Part shown: positions 1 through 10,336 of the stretch, one piece after another | Layout of the letters: every line of letters begins with the position of its first letter | Position numbering within the stretch: position 1 is the first letter of the stretch | Assembly (NCBI RefSeq): GCF_003635115.1 | Contig: NZ_RBXJ01000004.1 | Location: 174,592-238,591, forward strand | Reading direction: 5' to 3' | DNA length: 64,000 nucleotides | Source of the DNA: Microbacterium sp. AG1240 | Lineage (GTDB): Bacteria; Actinomycetota; Actinomycetes; Actinomycetales; Microbacteriaceae | Made by a program: the position numbers and the translations under genes | The notes under the pieces: generated by a model | Told to the model about the DNA's origin: nothing | Database searches by the model: none | What the model saw: only the letters and a program-made list of their open reading frames with translations

Positions 1-1004
1 TCGTGCATGCCGAGTCCGATGCCGTGGCCCTGGCGGTGCCGGAGGTACGACCCGAGTCCGGCGTCGCGGATCACATCGAGGCAGCGCGCGTTGCTGTCGC
101 AGCAGCGCGTGCCCGGGGCGATCGCCCGGCCTCCCTCGGCCTGCGCGTCGCGGATCGTGTCGTGGTAGCGCCGCTGGTCGGACGTCGGCTCGCCCAGCAC
201 GAACGTGCGTTCGCCCTCGACGAAGCGTCCGCCGACGGCGGCTCCCAGGGACAGCATGAAGGTGTCCCCGTCGCGGAGTCGGTACGAGGAGGGCAGGCCG
301 TGCGGGATGGCCGAGTTCGCTCCGGCGTAGACCAGTCCGCCCGCGAGGAAGGAGATCACGACGACGTCGGCGTGCTCCCGATACATCTTGCCCACGCCCA
401 CGCGTCCGACGTGGGCTGCGAGGTCGGCTTCGGAGGGGAACGGTGCGCCCGACACGATCGCATCGCGCACGAGGCCGACTCCCTCGTGGAGCATGAGATC
501 CGTGATCCGAGCCGCCTCGCGGTGGAGTGCGATCTCCTCGGGCAGCTTGATGAAGCGGGCCGTTGTCACCATCTCGCTCGGCACCCACTCGACGTCGTCG
601 AAGGCGGAGCGCAGGAGCGCAAGGCGATGATGGGTGATCTGCGTGGTGACTGCGATCCTGCGCGCCGGCTTCGCCGCCCGGCAGAGCGGTGCGAAGGGGT
701 TCTCCAGGCCGGGATACTCCGCGAACGTGACGATCTCGGAGCGCGCACGCTGCTCCTCGGCGTGCTGGCGTTCGAGCTCGGGCACCAGCAGCACGATACG
801 GCCGCTCGCCTCGAGCAGAGCGGCCACCGGCCGCTCGCCCGGGTGGTGGAAGAACCCCGTCAGGTAGGAGACGTCCTCCGGGTGGTCGGTGATGAGCGCG
901 TCGACCTTCGCTGCGGCGAGCATGGGCAGCATCCGCTCCTGGATGCGGTCGTAGACCTCCGGATCCAGGCGCTGCGAGAAACGGGTGGACGGATCAGCGC
1001 TCAT
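1..1004 (-). CDS. M24 family metallopeptidase (Xaa-Pro aminopeptidase/dipeptidase-like), C-terminus beyond window
   Basis: About 334 codons are visible; the gene runs off the left edge, so its C-terminus is missing. The protein has the creatinase-type N-terminal half (the stretch ITDHPEDVSYLTGFF is typical) and the start of the pita-bread domain, ending in GHGIGLGMH, whose first His is a usual M24 metal or substrate residue. These cytoplasmic enzymes cleave Xaa-Pro bonds from peptide N-termini. The ATG overlaps the end of the upstream permease by 11 nt, so it is the last visible gene of the peptide-import operon and probably digests imported peptides. Family call is strong; substrate is inferred. 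Confidence 0.85.
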   Translation of the reverse strand, partial: MSADPSTRFSQRLDPEVYDRIQERMLPMLAAAKVDALITDHPEDVSYLTGFFHHPGERPVAALLEASGRIVLLVPELERQHAEEQRARSEIVTFAEYPGLENPFAPLCRAAKPARRIAVTTQITHHRLALLRSAFDDVEWVPSEMVTTARFIKLPEEIALHREAARITDLMLHEGVGLVRDAIVSGAPFPSEADLAAHVGRVGVGKMYREHADVVVISFLAGGLVYAGANSAIPHGLPSSYRLRDGDTFMLSLGAAVGGRFVEGERTFVLGEPTSDQRRYHDTIRDAQAEGGRAIAPGTRCCDSNARCLDVIRDAGLGSYLRHRQGHGIGLGMH

Positions 1005-1896
1005 GGTTGCGGGGGTTCCTCGCGTCGTTGTAGCCGATCGAGAGCAGCGTCGCCGACAGCACCAGGGCGAGGATCGCCAGCGAGGGGAACAGTGTCAACC
1101 ACCACGCGCTCACCATCGCGCCCGACTGCTGCGCCTCGAACAGGATGCGTCCCCACGACCAGGTCGTGGGGTCTCCGAGTCCGAGGAACGCCAGCCCCGC
1201 GGCGGAGAGCACCGCCCGCGACGCCGTGACGACGACCGACACCACGATGACCGGTGTGACGGCGGGGATGATGTGACGCCCGACGATCCAGATGTGGTTG
1301 CGCGTCATCAGGCGAGCGGCGTCGATATAGGGGAGTTTGACGACGGCGAGAGCCTGCGAGCGGACGAGGCGCGTCACCTCGGGCCACGAGAAGGCCGCCA
1401 CGACGAGGATGATCGTCCATGTGCTGGGCCCCGCGAGCGCGGCCACGAGGATCATCAGCGGCAGAACAGGCAGCGACAGGGTGAGATCGACGACGACGCT
1501 GACGACGGTGTCGAGACGGGGCACGTAGGCGCCGGCGACGGCCACCAGCGTGCCGATCATGATCGCGATCGCCGACGCCGCCACGGCCACGAGAACCGAC
1601 TGCTGGGTGCCCCAGATCACCTCGGCGAACACGTCGCGGCCCAGCGCGTCGGTGCCGAACCAGTGGGCCGCGCTGGGCGGACTCAGCACATCGGTGCCGT
1701 AGCTGGCGGGGTAGGGGGAGAGGAGAGGCGCCAGGACGCTGACGAGCACGAGGATCGTCAGGATCACGAGCGAGACGATGCCGAGGGGCTGTCGCCGGAA
1801 CGCGCGCCACGTGGCCCGGCTCGCGCGGTCGCCGCGTTCTCCGGCCGGCTCGACGAGCGGGGTGGTGAGCTCTGTGGTGGTGAGCGGAGCGGTCAT
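994..1896 (-). CDS. Peptide ABC transporter permease, DppC/OppC type
   Basis: A 300-residue integral membrane protein with a cytoplasmic N-tail of about 35 residues followed by six predicted helices. The N-terminal block with LGIVSLVILTILVLVSVLAPLL and the later HWFGTDALGRDVF are hallmarks of the DppC/OppC branch of BPD_transp_1 permeases. With the neighbouring DppB-like subunit it would form the membrane channel. Its ATG overlaps the upstream permease stop by 4 nt (ATGA), indicating translational coupling. Peptide as substrate follows from the family and from the two adjacent peptidases. Confidence 0.9.
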   Translation of the reverse strand: MTAPLTTTELTTPLVEPAGERGDRASRATWRAFRRQPLGIVSLVILTILVLVSVLAPLLSPYPASYGTDVLSPPSAAHWFGTDALGRDVFAEVIWGTQQSVLVAVAASAIAIMIGTLVAVAGAYVPRLDTVVSVVVDLTLSLPVLPLMILVAALAGPSTWTIILVVAAFSWPEVTRLVRSQALAVVKLPYIDAARLMTRNHIWIVGRHIIPAVTPVIVVSVVVTASRAVLSAAGLAFLGLGDPTTWSWGRILFEAQQSGAMVSAWWLTLFPSLAILALVLSATLLSIGYNDARNPRNHER

Positions 1897-2858
1897 GAGG
1901 CGGTCTTCACTCTCGGGTCGAGGAATCCGTAGGCGATGTCGGTGAGCATGTTGGCGATGACGACGGTGAGCGCCAGGAGGAGGAACGCTCCCTGGAGAAC
2001 GGGGAAGTCGAGCTGGGTGACGGCCTCGTAGATCCCCCGGCCGATGCCGGGGTAGGCGAAGACCGTCTCGGTGAGCACGGCACCGCCGACGACGAAACCG
2101 AGCTGCAGGCCGATCAAGGTGATGGCGGGGAGCATGGCGTTGCGCAACGCGTGTTTCCAGAGGATGCGGCGCGGGGGGATGCCGTTCGCCTTGGCGAGGG
2201 TGACGTAGTCATCGCCGAGCGCATCGATGAGCGTGGCCCGCATCGTCAGCGCGAACGAGCCGAGTTGGATGAGCGCGAGCGACACGGTGGGCAGCACGAG
2301 GTGCTGCAGCACCGACCCGTACCACTCCATCCCGTAGACCCCCTCGCTGTAGGCGCCGCCGATGGGGAACCAGCGGAACGTCAGCCCGAAGACCAGAAGG
2401 AGCAGGATTCCGACGCTCGGGACGAAGAGCGACTGACCCGTCACACCGAGCACCTGTACGAGCCGGTCGAGAAACCGGTTCTTGTGGGACGCCGCGAGCA
2501 CGCCGAGCGGGATGCCGATCACGATCGTGAGCACGAGTGCCGAGATCGTCAGCAGCAGCGTCCACGGCAGTCGCTGCAGGAGGACGTCGACGACGGGCAC
2601 CGACTGGGTGAACGACGTGCCGAGGTTGCCCTGCAGCAGCTGCCCCAGGTAGAGGACGTACTGGACGGGGAGGGGCTGATCCAGCCCGTACTGCGTAAGC
2701 AGGGCCGCCCGCGCCTGCTCGGTCATGTTCGTGCTCGCCACTGCCAGCGCGGGGTCACCGGGCAGCAGTCGCAGGAGCAGGAAGGTCACGGTCACGGCGA
2801 ACAGGATCGTGACGGCTCCCCGCCCGAGGCGGCGGAGGACGAACAGAGCGATGGACAC
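1893..2858 (-). CDS. Peptide ABC transporter permease, DppB/OppB type
   Basis: A 321-residue inner-membrane permease starting MSIALFVLRRLGRG, the usual N-terminal helix of DppB-like proteins. LLPGDPALAV in the first periplasmic segment and the EAA-type loop near residues 210-230 (DDYVTLAKANGIPPRRILWKHAL region) contact the ATPase. It lies 18 nt downstream of the solute-binding protein and overlaps the DppC-like gene by 4 nt. Transports di- or oligopeptides together with the ATPase encoded divergently from position 5871. Confidence 0.9.
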   Translation of the reverse strand: MSIALFVLRRLGRGAVTILFAVTVTFLLLRLLPGDPALAVASTNMTEQARAALLTQYGLDQPLPVQYVLYLGQLLQGNLGTSFTQSVPVVDVLLQRLPWTLLLTISALVLTIVIGIPLGVLAASHKNRFLDRLVQVLGVTGQSLFVPSVGILLLLVFGLTFRWFPIGGAYSEGVYGMEWYGSVLQHLVLPTVSLALIQLGSFALTMRATLIDALGDDYVTLAKANGIPPRRILWKHALRNAMLPAITLIGLQLGFVVGGAVLTETVFAYPGIGRGIYEAVTQLDFPVLQGAFLLLALTVVIANMLTDIAYGFLDPRVKTAS

Positions 2859-2876
2859 GCGGGCGGCCCTTTCGGA

Positions 2877-4493
2877 TTACTCGGCGACCCGGAAGGCGCT
2901 GGCCACCGAGACGGGGTTGACGATCGACAGCAGCTCGCTGGGCTTGGACATGAAGCCGTCCCACTCGGAGCTGTACGCCACGTAGAGGTTCTGCGTGTAC
3001 ATGACGTTGTCGTAGACCTGCTCGTGGACGATCTTCGCGGCCTCCTGCATGAGCGAGATCTTCTCGGCTTCGTCGAAGGTCTGGGAGGCCTCGGCGATCA
3101 GCGCGTTCAGTTCGGCGTCATCGTTGTAGGTGTAGTTGATGGCACCGCCGGGCAAGTACGACAGGCTGAAGTTCGTCACCGGGTCGTCCATGATCGCGAA
3201 GTTGCCGGCGTAGATGTCGTAGTCGCCGTCGTTCGTCTGCGACAGGTAGGTGTTGCGCTCCGAGCCCTGCAGCTCGATGCGGATGCCGGCCTGTGCCGCG
3301 CCGTCCTTCACCAACTGGGCCCACTGGCTCGTCACCGGGTCCTGCAGCGAATAGATGAGGCGGAACGAGACGGGGAACATGCCGTCGCCGTCGGCCGTGT
3401 AGCCGGCGTCCTCCATCAGCTGCCGCGACTGGTCGGGGTCGAAGGCGTACTCGGTGATCGAATCGTCGTAGTACTTCGACAGCACGGGCATCAACGGGCT
3501 CGACCCGGTCGATACGGCCTGTCCCTGCAGCACCACGTTGCGGATCGCCTCGTAGTCGGCGGCGTGTGCGAGCGCCTGGCGCACCTCGACCTTGGCGAGG
3601 TCGGGGTTCTGCATGTTGTAGGTCATGTGGGCATAGCCCAGACCGGTGACTTCGGCGACCTCGATGCCGTCGGTGTTCTGCAGCTGCTGCACCTGCGCGG
3701 GCGGCAGCGAATTGGCGATCACGTCGACTTCGCCGCTCTGCAGCGCGAGGATCTCGGTGTTGACGTCGGGGTAGACCCGGTAGACGACCTTCGCGGCGAT
3801 CGGCGTGCCGCCGTCGACGAGCGGGTAGTTCTCGACCCGCTCCATCGTGTAGCTCTGACCTGCCTGCACGGTGGTCAGGAGGTACGGGCCGGCGCTGACC
3901 CAGCCGCCGTCACCATCGTTCGCGAACTCGGCGACCGAGCCCGCGGGTTCGAAGACGTGCTGCGGCACCACGTTCCCCCAGAAGCCGATCTCCTCGACGA
4001 TCGACGAGTCGGGCTGGGTCAGCTGGATCTCGACACGCGTGTCGGAGACCGCGGTGGCCGAGGCGAAGTTGGTCATCTGCCCGTAGAAGGTGCCGGAGGG
4101 CTGATCCTGTTTCACCGCGTTCATCGTGTAGGCGACGTCCTCCGCCGTCAGCGGCTCGCCGTCGCTCCACGTCATGTCATCGCGGATCTCGTAGTAGCCG
4201 GTGGTGTCGTCGACGTAGCCCCACTCGGTGGCGAGCTGCGCCTCTTTGGCGCCGTCGTCCCCGATGGACAGCAGGTGCGGGTACATGAGATTCGTGACCC
4301 AGTAGTCGCTGCGGCTGTTGCCGATCAGCGGGTTGTAGTTCACGACGTCGGTGGTGGTGGCGATGGTGAGGGTGTCGTTCCCCGCCTCGCTCGCCCCTCC
4401 CGACGGTGCCTCCGGCGCCTGCGGCGCGCAGGCGCTCAGAGCGAGTGCGGCGACGGCGAGCAGGCCCGCCCCCGCCAGTGTTTTGTGTCGCAT
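2877..4493 (-). CDS. Peptide-binding lipoprotein (SBP family 5)
   Basis: A 538-residue extracytoplasmic binding protein. The N-terminus MRHKTLAGAG, a hydrophobic core and the lipobox ALSAC mark it as a lipoprotein; a Ser/Gly/Glu-rich linker follows. The body carries the family 5 signature around WSDGEPLTAEDVAYTMN. It would capture peptides and deliver them to the DppBC-like permeases. An in-frame reading extends far upstream, but the lipoprotein signal and the 1-nt overlap with the dipeptidase stop (TGATG) fix this ATG as the start. Confidence 0.9.
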   Translation of the reverse strand: MRHKTLAGAGLLAVAALALSACAPQAPEAPSGGASEAGNDTLTIATTTDVVNYNPLIGNSRSDYWVTNLMYPHLLSIGDDGAKEAQLATEWGYVDDTTGYYEIRDDMTWSDGEPLTAEDVAYTMNAVKQDQPSGTFYGQMTNFASATAVSDTRVEIQLTQPDSSIVEEIGFWGNVVPQHVFEPAGSVAEFANDGDGGWVSAGPYLLTTVQAGQSYTMERVENYPLVDGGTPIAAKVVYRVYPDVNTEILALQSGEVDVIANSLPPAQVQQLQNTDGIEVAEVTGLGYAHMTYNMQNPDLAKVEVRQALAHAADYEAIRNVVLQGQAVSTGSSPLMPVLSKYYDDSITEYAFDPDQSRQLMEDAGYTADGDGMFPVSFRLIYSLQDPVTSQWAQLVKDGAAQAGIRIELQGSERNTYLSQTNDGDYDIYAGNFAIMDDPVTNFSLSYLPGGAINYTYNDDAELNALIAEASQTFDEAEKISLMQEAAKIVHEQVYDNVMYTQNLYVAYSSEWDGFMSKPSELLSIVNPVSVASAFRVAE

Positions 4494-5713
4494 CAGAACC
4501 AGACCTCCTCGAGTACGCGCATCGTGTTGCCACCGACGACGGCGCGGATTTCGTCGTCGGAGTATCCGTTCTTGACCAGCCAGCCGATGATGTTGCCCAT
4601 CGCTTCGGCGGGGTTCTCGACGCCGTCGACGTAGGGCACCTCTTCGAAATCGACCTGGCCGTGGGCCTGGCCGAGGGAGAGCTGCGCCGCGAAGGCGTGG
4701 TGGAGTCCGACGTGGTCGCCGAAAAGGGTGTCGGGTCCGAAGCTCACGTGCTCGATCCCGACGAGGTCGACGCAGTACTGGAAGTGGTCCATCACCGACT
4801 CCAGCGAGTGGTGGGGATGCGCCGGCGACAGGGTCGTGTGGGGAGCCGCCTCGATGCCGATCACCCCGCCGCGCTTGGCGCACTCGATGATCGTCTCGTC
4901 GGTCTTCATGCGGTTGGTGGGCCAGAGGCCGCGCGCACCGGCGTGGGTGATGAAGACCGGCTTGGTGGAGGCCTTGATGACGTCGACGCAGGTGCGATCG
5001 CCCGAGTGCGAGATATCGATCGCGATGCCCAGCTTGTTCATGCGGGCCACGGCCTTCTCGCCGAAGTAGGTCAGACCGCCGTCGCCGCGTTCCTTCAGCC
5101 CGCCGCCGAGGTAGTTCGCCTCGGAATAGGCGATCCCCATCTGCCGCACGCCGAAGCCGTACAGGACGTCGAGACGGTCGACCTCGTTCTCGATCGGCGT
5201 GGCCGCCTCGAGCGCGAAGATGTGGGCGATCCGGCCCGTGTCCTTCGCCAACTGGATGTCTTTCAGCGACTCGCCCTTGATGACGTAGTCCTGGTGGGCG
5301 AGATCGGCCATGCGCACGCCGAGGTCGAAGAGGACGTCCTGGTACTTCCAGCCGGCGTCGCTGGAGATGCAGCACGTGCCGTCCATTCCGTTGTCGAACA
5401 CCGCCGTCAGTCCGGAGCGCGCGAGACCTTCGTAACCCGTGGGTTCCCTTCCCGCCCGGATGTGGTCGCGCAGGTCTTCCATGTTCTCGGGGAACACCTG
5501 CACGTGCTCGTGCAGGGAGATGACCGTCTCCTCGGCGAGGAGCTTCTTGGCGCGGGTCGACTGCTCATCGGTGAGCTGCAGGCCGGCGTACTCGGGCACG
5601 CGGCCGATCTGGGCGGCGTAGGTGAATTCGCGATAGTCCACCCCTGCTTCGAGATAGTCGTAGGCCCGGTATCCCGTGTACCGCTCAGCTGGTTCGAGCA
5701 CGTGTGTCTCCAT
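4493..5713 (-). CDS. Membrane-dipeptidase-like zinc peptidase (M19 family)
   Basis: A 406-residue protein related to renal dipeptidase, which hydrolyses dipeptides including some with D-residues. Candidate metal ligands can be read as H68-E-H70, E169 (ALEA), H236 (DISHSG) and H257 (ITHAGAR), with D328 in SFGPDTLFG. Classical M19 enzymes have H-x-D at the first site, so H-x-H here is a departure. No signal peptide is seen, so it probably acts in the cytoplasm. It is the first gene of the peptide-uptake operon, about 157 nt from the divergent ATPase gene. Family confident; substrate unknown. Confidence 0.85.
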   Translation of the reverse strand: METHVLEPAERYTGYRAYDYLEAGVDYREFTYAAQIGRVPEYAGLQLTDEQSTRAKKLLAEETVISLHEHVQVFPENMEDLRDHIRAGREPTGYEGLARSGLTAVFDNGMDGTCCISSDAGWKYQDVLFDLGVRMADLAHQDYVIKGESLKDIQLAKDTGRIAHIFALEAATPIENEVDRLDVLYGFGVRQMGIAYSEANYLGGGLKERGDGGLTYFGEKAVARMNKLGIAIDISHSGDRTCVDVIKASTKPVFITHAGARGLWPTNRMKTDETIIECAKRGGVIGIEAAPHTTLSPAHPHHSLESVMDHFQYCVDLVGIEHVSFGPDTLFGDHVGLHHAFAAQLSLGQAHGQVDFEEVPYVDGVENPAEAMGNIIGWLVKNGYSDDEIRAVVGGNTMRVLEEVWF

Positions 5714-5822
5714 TCACTCGGCAGGTCAGGGCGCTTCGGTCCGGAGGATCGGCGCCATCGGCATGACTTTGCCGCGCATCCGGCGCATCTGTCAACCAAA
5801 GTGAGAAAATCCGGCACAGAGT

Positions 5823-5836
5823 TTTCATGTTTGAAA
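5823..5836. promoter_or_regulatory. Inverted repeat in the divergent peptide-operon promoter region
   Basis: TTTCA-TGTT-TGAAA sits in an unusually AT-rich patch between the dipeptidase and ATPase genes. AATCCGGC occurs just before and just after it as a direct repeat. It could be an operator controlling both transcripts; no regulator gene is adjacent, so this is only a candidate. Confidence 0.35.
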
Positions 5837-5870
5837 CAATCCGGCGCCCCGCGGGGTGCATGATGGTGCG

Positions 5871-7547
5871 ATGACGAACGAGACGATCACGGGCCGAACG
5901 GTTCTGTCGGTGCGAGGACTCGACATCGGCTTCCGCAGCGCCGGTGACTACGTGCCCGCCGTATCCGGACTCGATCTCGACGTGCGCGGGGGCGAACTCG
6001 TCGCCCTTCTGGGCGAGTCGGGTTCGGGCAAGACGGTCACCGCGCGCGCCATCATGGGTATCCAGGACGAAGCGGCCGTCGTGCGCGCCGACGAGCTGCG
6101 TCTCGGCGACACCGATCTGCTCGCCCTCGATGAAGAGCGCCGCCGCCGGCTGCGTGGCGACGCGATGAGCATGGTGCTGCAGGACGCACTGTCATCGCTG
6201 AACCCCGTGCTGTCGATCGGAGACCAGATCGGCGAGATCTTCCGCGTGCACCGGGGGATGCGGCGTTCCGCGGCCAAAGCGCGCGCCGTGGAGCTCCTCG
6301 ACCTCGTCGGCATTCCGTCGCCGAAGACCCGCGTCGACGACTACCCCCACCAGTTCTCGGGCGGCATGCGCCAGCGCATCCTGATCGCGATGGCCATCGC
6401 CCTCGAACCCGCTCTGCTGATCGCCGACGAGCCGACGACGGCTCTCGACGTCACGGTGCAGGCGCAGATCCTTCGCCTGCTGCACGATCTGCGCGGGCGT
6501 CTCGACATGGGCGTGCTCCTCATCACCCACGACATCGGCGTCGTCACCGAAGTCGCCGACCGCCTTGTCGTGATGCACCAGGGCAAGGTCGTGGAGTCCG
6601 GGGATGCCGACAAGATCTTCGAGGCGCCGCGGGACGCCTACACCCGCACCCTGCTCGGGTCGGCGCCGCGCCCCGAACCGGCGCGCGTGCTCCTGTCCAC
6701 GACCGGGGCCGAACGCTCCGACCCCCCGCTCGCTCTCGAGGTGACCGGTCTCACCCGCACGTTCTCATCCGGCTCGGCGCTCTCCCGCCACCACGTCCGA
6801 GCGGTGGACGGGGTCGACCTCGTGCTGCGCCGCGGAGAGACACTTGGCATCGTCGGAGAATCCGGATCGGGCAAGTCGACGTTGGCTCGCATGATCGTCG
6901 GCCTCGAGAGCGCCGACGCCGGCACCGTGCTCTACCAGGGGCGCGATGTGACCCGCCGCACCCGAGGGCGCCGCCCGGGGGCGCAGGCCGGTGTGCAGAT
7001 GGTCTTCCAGGATCCGTACACCTCGCTCGATCCGCGCATGCGTGTGCGCGACGTGATCGCCGAGCCGCACACCGTGGCCGGAGTGGGCACCGCGAGCTCG
7101 CGACGAGCCCGCGTCGCCGAGCTGCTCGACCTCGTCGGCCTCTCGCCCGAGATGATGAACAGGTTCCCCCATCAGTTCTCCGGCGGTCAGCGACAGCGGA
7201 TCGGCATCGCACGGTCGCTCATGCGCGACCCCGACGTGCTCGTGTGCGACGAACCGGTCTCCGCGCTCGACGTGACCATCCAGGCCCAGGTCGTCGACCT
7301 CCTCGTCGACCTGCAGGATCGATTGGGGCTCAGCATCCTGTTCATCTCGCACGACCTGTCGGTCGTGCGGAACCTGGCCCACCGCGTGCTGGTGATGTAC
7401 CGGGGTGAGGCCGTGGAGACCGGGGACGTGGAGCAGATCTTCGAGCGGCCCGCTCATGCCTACACGCGTGAGCTTCTCAGCTCGATCCCGCCTCTCACGA
7501 GGGCCGAGCGAGGACGACTCACCAGCGCCGCCCCCGCGGGACGCTGA
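5871..7547 (+). CDS. Dipeptide/oligopeptide ABC transporter, fused DppD-DppF-type ATPase
   Basis: A 558-residue protein with two complete ABC domains in tandem, replacing the usual separate DppD and DppF. Walker A GESGSGKT near residue 50 and GESGSGKS near 330; signatures FSGGMRQR and FSGGQRQR; both Walker B segments read ADEPTTALD or CDEPVSALD. It powers the two permeases encoded divergently. A GTG 15 nt upstream is in frame, but the ATG at 5871 has a -10-like hexamer CATGAT exactly 6 nt before it, matching the leaderless pattern elsewhere here. Confidence 0.92.
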   Translation: MTNETITGRTVLSVRGLDIGFRSAGDYVPAVSGLDLDVRGGELVALLGESGSGKTVTARAIMGIQDEAAVVRADELRLGDTDLLALDEERRRRLRGDAMSMVLQDALSSLNPVLSIGDQIGEIFRVHRGMRRSAAKARAVELLDLVGIPSPKTRVDDYPHQFSGGMRQRILIAMAIALEPALLIADEPTTALDVTVQAQILRLLHDLRGRLDMGVLLITHDIGVVTEVADRLVVMHQGKVVESGDADKIFEAPRDAYTRTLLGSAPRPEPARVLLSTTGAERSDPPLALEVTGLTRTFSSGSALSRHHVRAVDGVDLVLRRGETLGIVGESGSGKSTLARMIVGLESADAGTVLYQGRDVTRRTRGRRPGAQAGVQMVFQDPYTSLDPRMRVRDVIAEPHTVAGVGTASSRRARVAELLDLVGLSPEMMNRFPHQFSGGQRQRIGIARSLMRDPDVLVCDEPVSALDVTIQAQVVDLLVDLQDRLGLSILFISHDLSVVRNLAHRVLVMYRGEAVETGDVEQIFERPAHAYTRELLSSIPPLTRAERGRLTSAAPAGR

Positions 7548-7555
7548 ATCGTCGC

Positions 7556-7561
7556 TAGCGT
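7556..7561 (+). promoter_or_regulatory. -10 element of the isomerase gene (leaderless)
   Basis: TAGCGT followed by exactly 6 nt and the GTG start at 7568. No Shine-Dalgarno sequence is present, as expected if transcription begins at the start codon. Confidence 0.6.
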
Positions 7562-7567
7562 AGGGGT

Positions 7568-9247
7568 GTGAGCGCACCTGTCGACCCCACGTCCACGTCT
7601 GCCTGGAGCCAGCTGACCGCGGCCCGCGACACCTTCGAGCCCGATCTCCGCGGGTGGTTCGCGAACGACCCGGGTCGGGTGGAGCGCCTGACCCACACGG
7701 TCGGCGACCTCCACGTCGACCTCTCGAAGAACCTGGTGACCGACGAGATCCTCGCGGCGCTCGTGCAGCTCGCCGAGGAGACCGGCGTGGCGGAGCGCTA
7801 CGCGTCGATGCTCGCCGGCGACCACCTCAACACCAGCGAAGACCGCGCGGTGCTGCACACCGCTCTCCGCCGGCCGGGCGGGGCGAGCCCCGAGCTCGTC
7901 GTCGACGGACAGCACGTCGACACCGACGTGCACGAGGTGCTCGACAACCTGTCGGCCTTCGCCGAGCGCGTGCGGTCGGGAGAGTGGCGCGGGGTCACCG
8001 GCAAGAAGGTCACCCACGTCGTCAACATCGGCATCGGTGGATCCGACCTCGGCCCGGTCATGGTCTCTGAAGCGCTGAAGCCCTATGCCGATGCCGGTAT
8101 CGAGGCGCTGTTCGTGTCGAACATCGACCCGACCGACGTCGCGCAGAAGACGGCCGGTCTCGACCCCGAGACGACGCTGTTCATCGTCGCGTCGAAGACC
8201 TTCACGACCCTGGAGACCCTCACCAACGCGCGCCTGGGCCGCGAATGGCTCTGGTCGGGACTGACGGAGTCCGGTGCGATCGACGGCTCCGAAGCATCCC
8301 GGACGGATGCTGTCGCCCACCACTTCGTCGCCGTCTCGACCGCGCTCGACAAGGTCGCCGCCTTCGGCATCGATACGGCCAACGCGTTCGGGTTCTGGGA
8401 CTGGGTGGGCGGTCGCTACTCCGTCGACTCGGCGATCGGCCTGTCGTTGGCGATCACCCTCGGTCCCGACCGCTTCCGCGAGCTGCTCGCCGGGTTCCAC
8501 GCGGTCGACGAGCACGTCGCGCACACGCCGCTGGCGCAGAACGTGCCGGTGCTCCTGGGCCTGCTCAACGTCTGGTACAACAACTTCCTCGGGGCGCAGT
8601 CGCACGCGGTCTTGCCCTACGCGCAGCAGCTGCATCGCTTCCCGGCCTACCTGCAGCAGCTCACGATGGAGTCCAACGGCAAGTCGGTGCGCTGGGACGG
8701 CACGCCCGTCGTCACCGACACCGGTGAGATCTTCTGGGGAGAGCCCGGTACGAACGGACAGCACGCGTTCTACCAGCTGATCCACCAGGGCACCCGCCTC
8801 ATCCCGGCCGACTTCATCGCCTTCGCGAACCCGGCGTACCCGCTCGAGGACGGCGGCCGCGACGTGCACGGCCTGTTCCTGGCGAACTTCCTCGCGCAGA
8901 CGAAGGCCCTCGCCTTCGGCAAGACGGCCGAGGAGGTCGAGGCCGAGGGCACCACCGGAGCCCTCGTCGCCGCCCGCACGTTCCCGGGCAACCGTCCGAC
9001 GACGTCGATCTTCGCGCCGTCGCTGACCCCGTCGGTTCTCGGGCAGCTCATCGCGCTCTACGAGCACATCACTTTCACCCAGGGCACCATCTGGGGCATC
9101 AACTCGTTCGACCAGTGGGGGGTCGAGCTCGGCAAGCAGCTCGCCCTGCAGATCGCACCGGCCATCGAGGGAGACGAAGACGCGCTCGAGGCGCAGGATG
9201 CCTCGACGAAGGCGCTCCTGGCGTACTACCGGGCCCAGCGCCCCTGA
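7568..9247 (+). CDS. pgi: Glucose-6-phosphate isomerase
   Basis: A 559-residue cytoplasmic enzyme interconverting glucose-6-phosphate and fructose-6-phosphate in glycolysis and gluconeogenesis. GIGGSDLGP near residue 155 and the SKTFTT loop near 210 bind the sugar phosphate; [16 protein letters not shown] near 395 and ELGKQLA near 520 contain the catalytic region. Length is normal for the long bacterial form. GTG start is set by the TAGCGT hexamer 6 nt upstream. The next gene starts 8 nt after the stop and may be co-transcribed. Confidence 0.97.
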   Translation: MSAPVDPTSTSAWSQLTAARDTFEPDLRGWFANDPGRVERLTHTVGDLHVDLSKNLVTDEILAALVQLAEETGVAERYASMLAGDHLNTSEDRAVLHTALRRPGGASPELVVDGQHVDTDVHEVLDNLSAFAERVRSGEWRGVTGKKVTHVVNIGIGGSDLGPVMVSEALKPYADAGIEALFVSNIDPTDVAQKTAGLDPETTLFIVASKTFTTLETLTNARLGREWLWSGLTESGAIDGSEASRTDAVAHHFVAVSTALDKVAAFGIDTANAFGFWDWVGGRYSVDSAIGLSLAITLGPDRFRELLAGFHAVDEHVAHTPLAQNVPVLLGLLNVWYNNFLGAQSHAVLPYAQQLHRFPAYLQQLTMESNGKSVRWDGTPVVTDTGEIFWGEPGTNGQHAFYQLIHQGTRLIPADFIAFANPAYPLEDGGRDVHGLFLANFLAQTKALAFGKTAEEVEAEGTTGALVAARTFPGNRPTTSIFAPSLTPSVLGQLIALYEHITFTQGTIWGINSFDQWGVELGKQLALQIAPAIEGDEDALEAQDASTKALLAYYRAQRP

Positions 9248-9255
9248 CGAGCCGG

Positions 9256-10260
9256 ATGAACGACTCCGCCGAGCATCCGCAGATCGGGCTCCTCGACGTT
9301 CCGCAAACCGTGATCGACGAAGCCGGCATTCCGCTGGGCCGCTTGGCGGCGGAGTTCGGGGCGACGGTAGACGAGCGGGGGATCGAGGGCATCCCCGCCG
9401 ACGGCTGGCGGGTGCTCCAGCGCTGGGAGACCGGGGCCGCAGTGATCGGTGCTCCCGTCGATGCTGCGGGTCGGTCGTGGCGGATTGCGCAGCTGGGAGA
9501 TGGGCGCCCTGGGGCGCCGAGCCGATCGGCGCGGGTGCAGTCAGAGACGATGCCGTTGCGCCCCAGTCGCGCGGAACGGTCGCGCGGTCTCGAGATGCGG
9601 TGGCCGGAGGCGACCGGCACGTCGATCGACGAAGCCCTCGACGGTGTCGGGTTCTCGGTCGACATCGTCAACACCGGTGAGAGCATGTGGCGCCCCGACG
9701 GTGATCCGTTCCACGTCGTCGGTGTCATCGTCCCGGCGGAGCAGAAGGACGTGGGCTTCGGCTGGATGAGCGGAGGAGGGAACAACCGCGCCGTGCCGCT
9801 GGCTCCGGGGGAGTACGCGCGCCTTCCGGTCAACGTCGGGGACGGACAGTGGCGCGATCTGGAACCCGGCAGCTATGGACTGCGCGCATTCTTGCCGGGT
9901 CTGGCCGTTCCTTCGCCTCCGCCCCTGCCGCTGGAACTGACGGCCGAGGCGATCGAACGCCATCGTCCCATCGCCAGGGGCAGGTCGACTCCCGCCGAGG
10001 AGAAGGAACAGATCGAGGCGCAGATCGTGCAGAGTCGCGCTCTCGTGGCGGCGCGTCACCGGTTCTCCGAGGTGGCGGATGCTGTCATGTCGGCTGCTAC
10101 GCGCGAGGCCGCGCGCGACGAGGTGCAGCGCATCCTGGGTTGCGACCCTATGGCGGCGAACACGGTCGTGCACACTCGCCTCGTCGATGTCACCGACGAG
10201 GCCATCGCGCAGACCCACGGTCTGATCACATATCTCGAGGGGCGGCTCGCGGACCTCTGA
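9256..10260 (+). CDS. Hypothetical protein, 334 residues
   Basis: I do not recognise the family. The N-terminal two-thirds is rich in Trp, Gly and Pro with predicted beta structure (for example GFSVDIVNTGESMW and APGEYARLPVNVGDGQW, resembling a beta-sandwich), and the last 110 residues are charged and helical. No signal peptide or membrane segment. ATG 8 nt after pgi suggests an operon. Codon use is normal for the window. Confidence 0.75.
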   Translation: MNDSAEHPQIGLLDVPQTVIDEAGIPLGRLAAEFGATVDERGIEGIPADGWRVLQRWETGAAVIGAPVDAAGRSWRIAQLGDGRPGAPSRSARVQSETMPLRPSRAERSRGLEMRWPEATGTSIDEALDGVGFSVDIVNTGESMWRPDGDPFHVVGVIVPAEQKDVGFGWMSGGGNNRAVPLAPGEYARLPVNVGDGQWRDLEPGSYGLRAFLPGLAVPSPPPLPLELTAEAIERHRPIARGRSTPAEEKEQIEAQIVQSRALVAARHRFSEVADAVMSAATREAARDEVQRILGCDPMAANTVVHTRLVDVTDEAIAQTHGLITYLEGRLADL

Positions 10261-10336
10261 TGTGCGCGCGCCGACCGGCTAAAAGCTCCTGATCCGGTCT
10301 TTCCGATAAGGGCTCCTCTCACGTTCCGTCCAGGAA

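Noticed and set aside
3..1229. Open frame of 408 codons on the plus strand
   Set aside because: Antisense to the M24 peptidase, which is recognised by its domain sequence.
2151..4634. Open frame of 827 codons on the plus strand
   Set aside because: Antisense to the DppB-like permease and the binding protein; low-complexity and without homology features.
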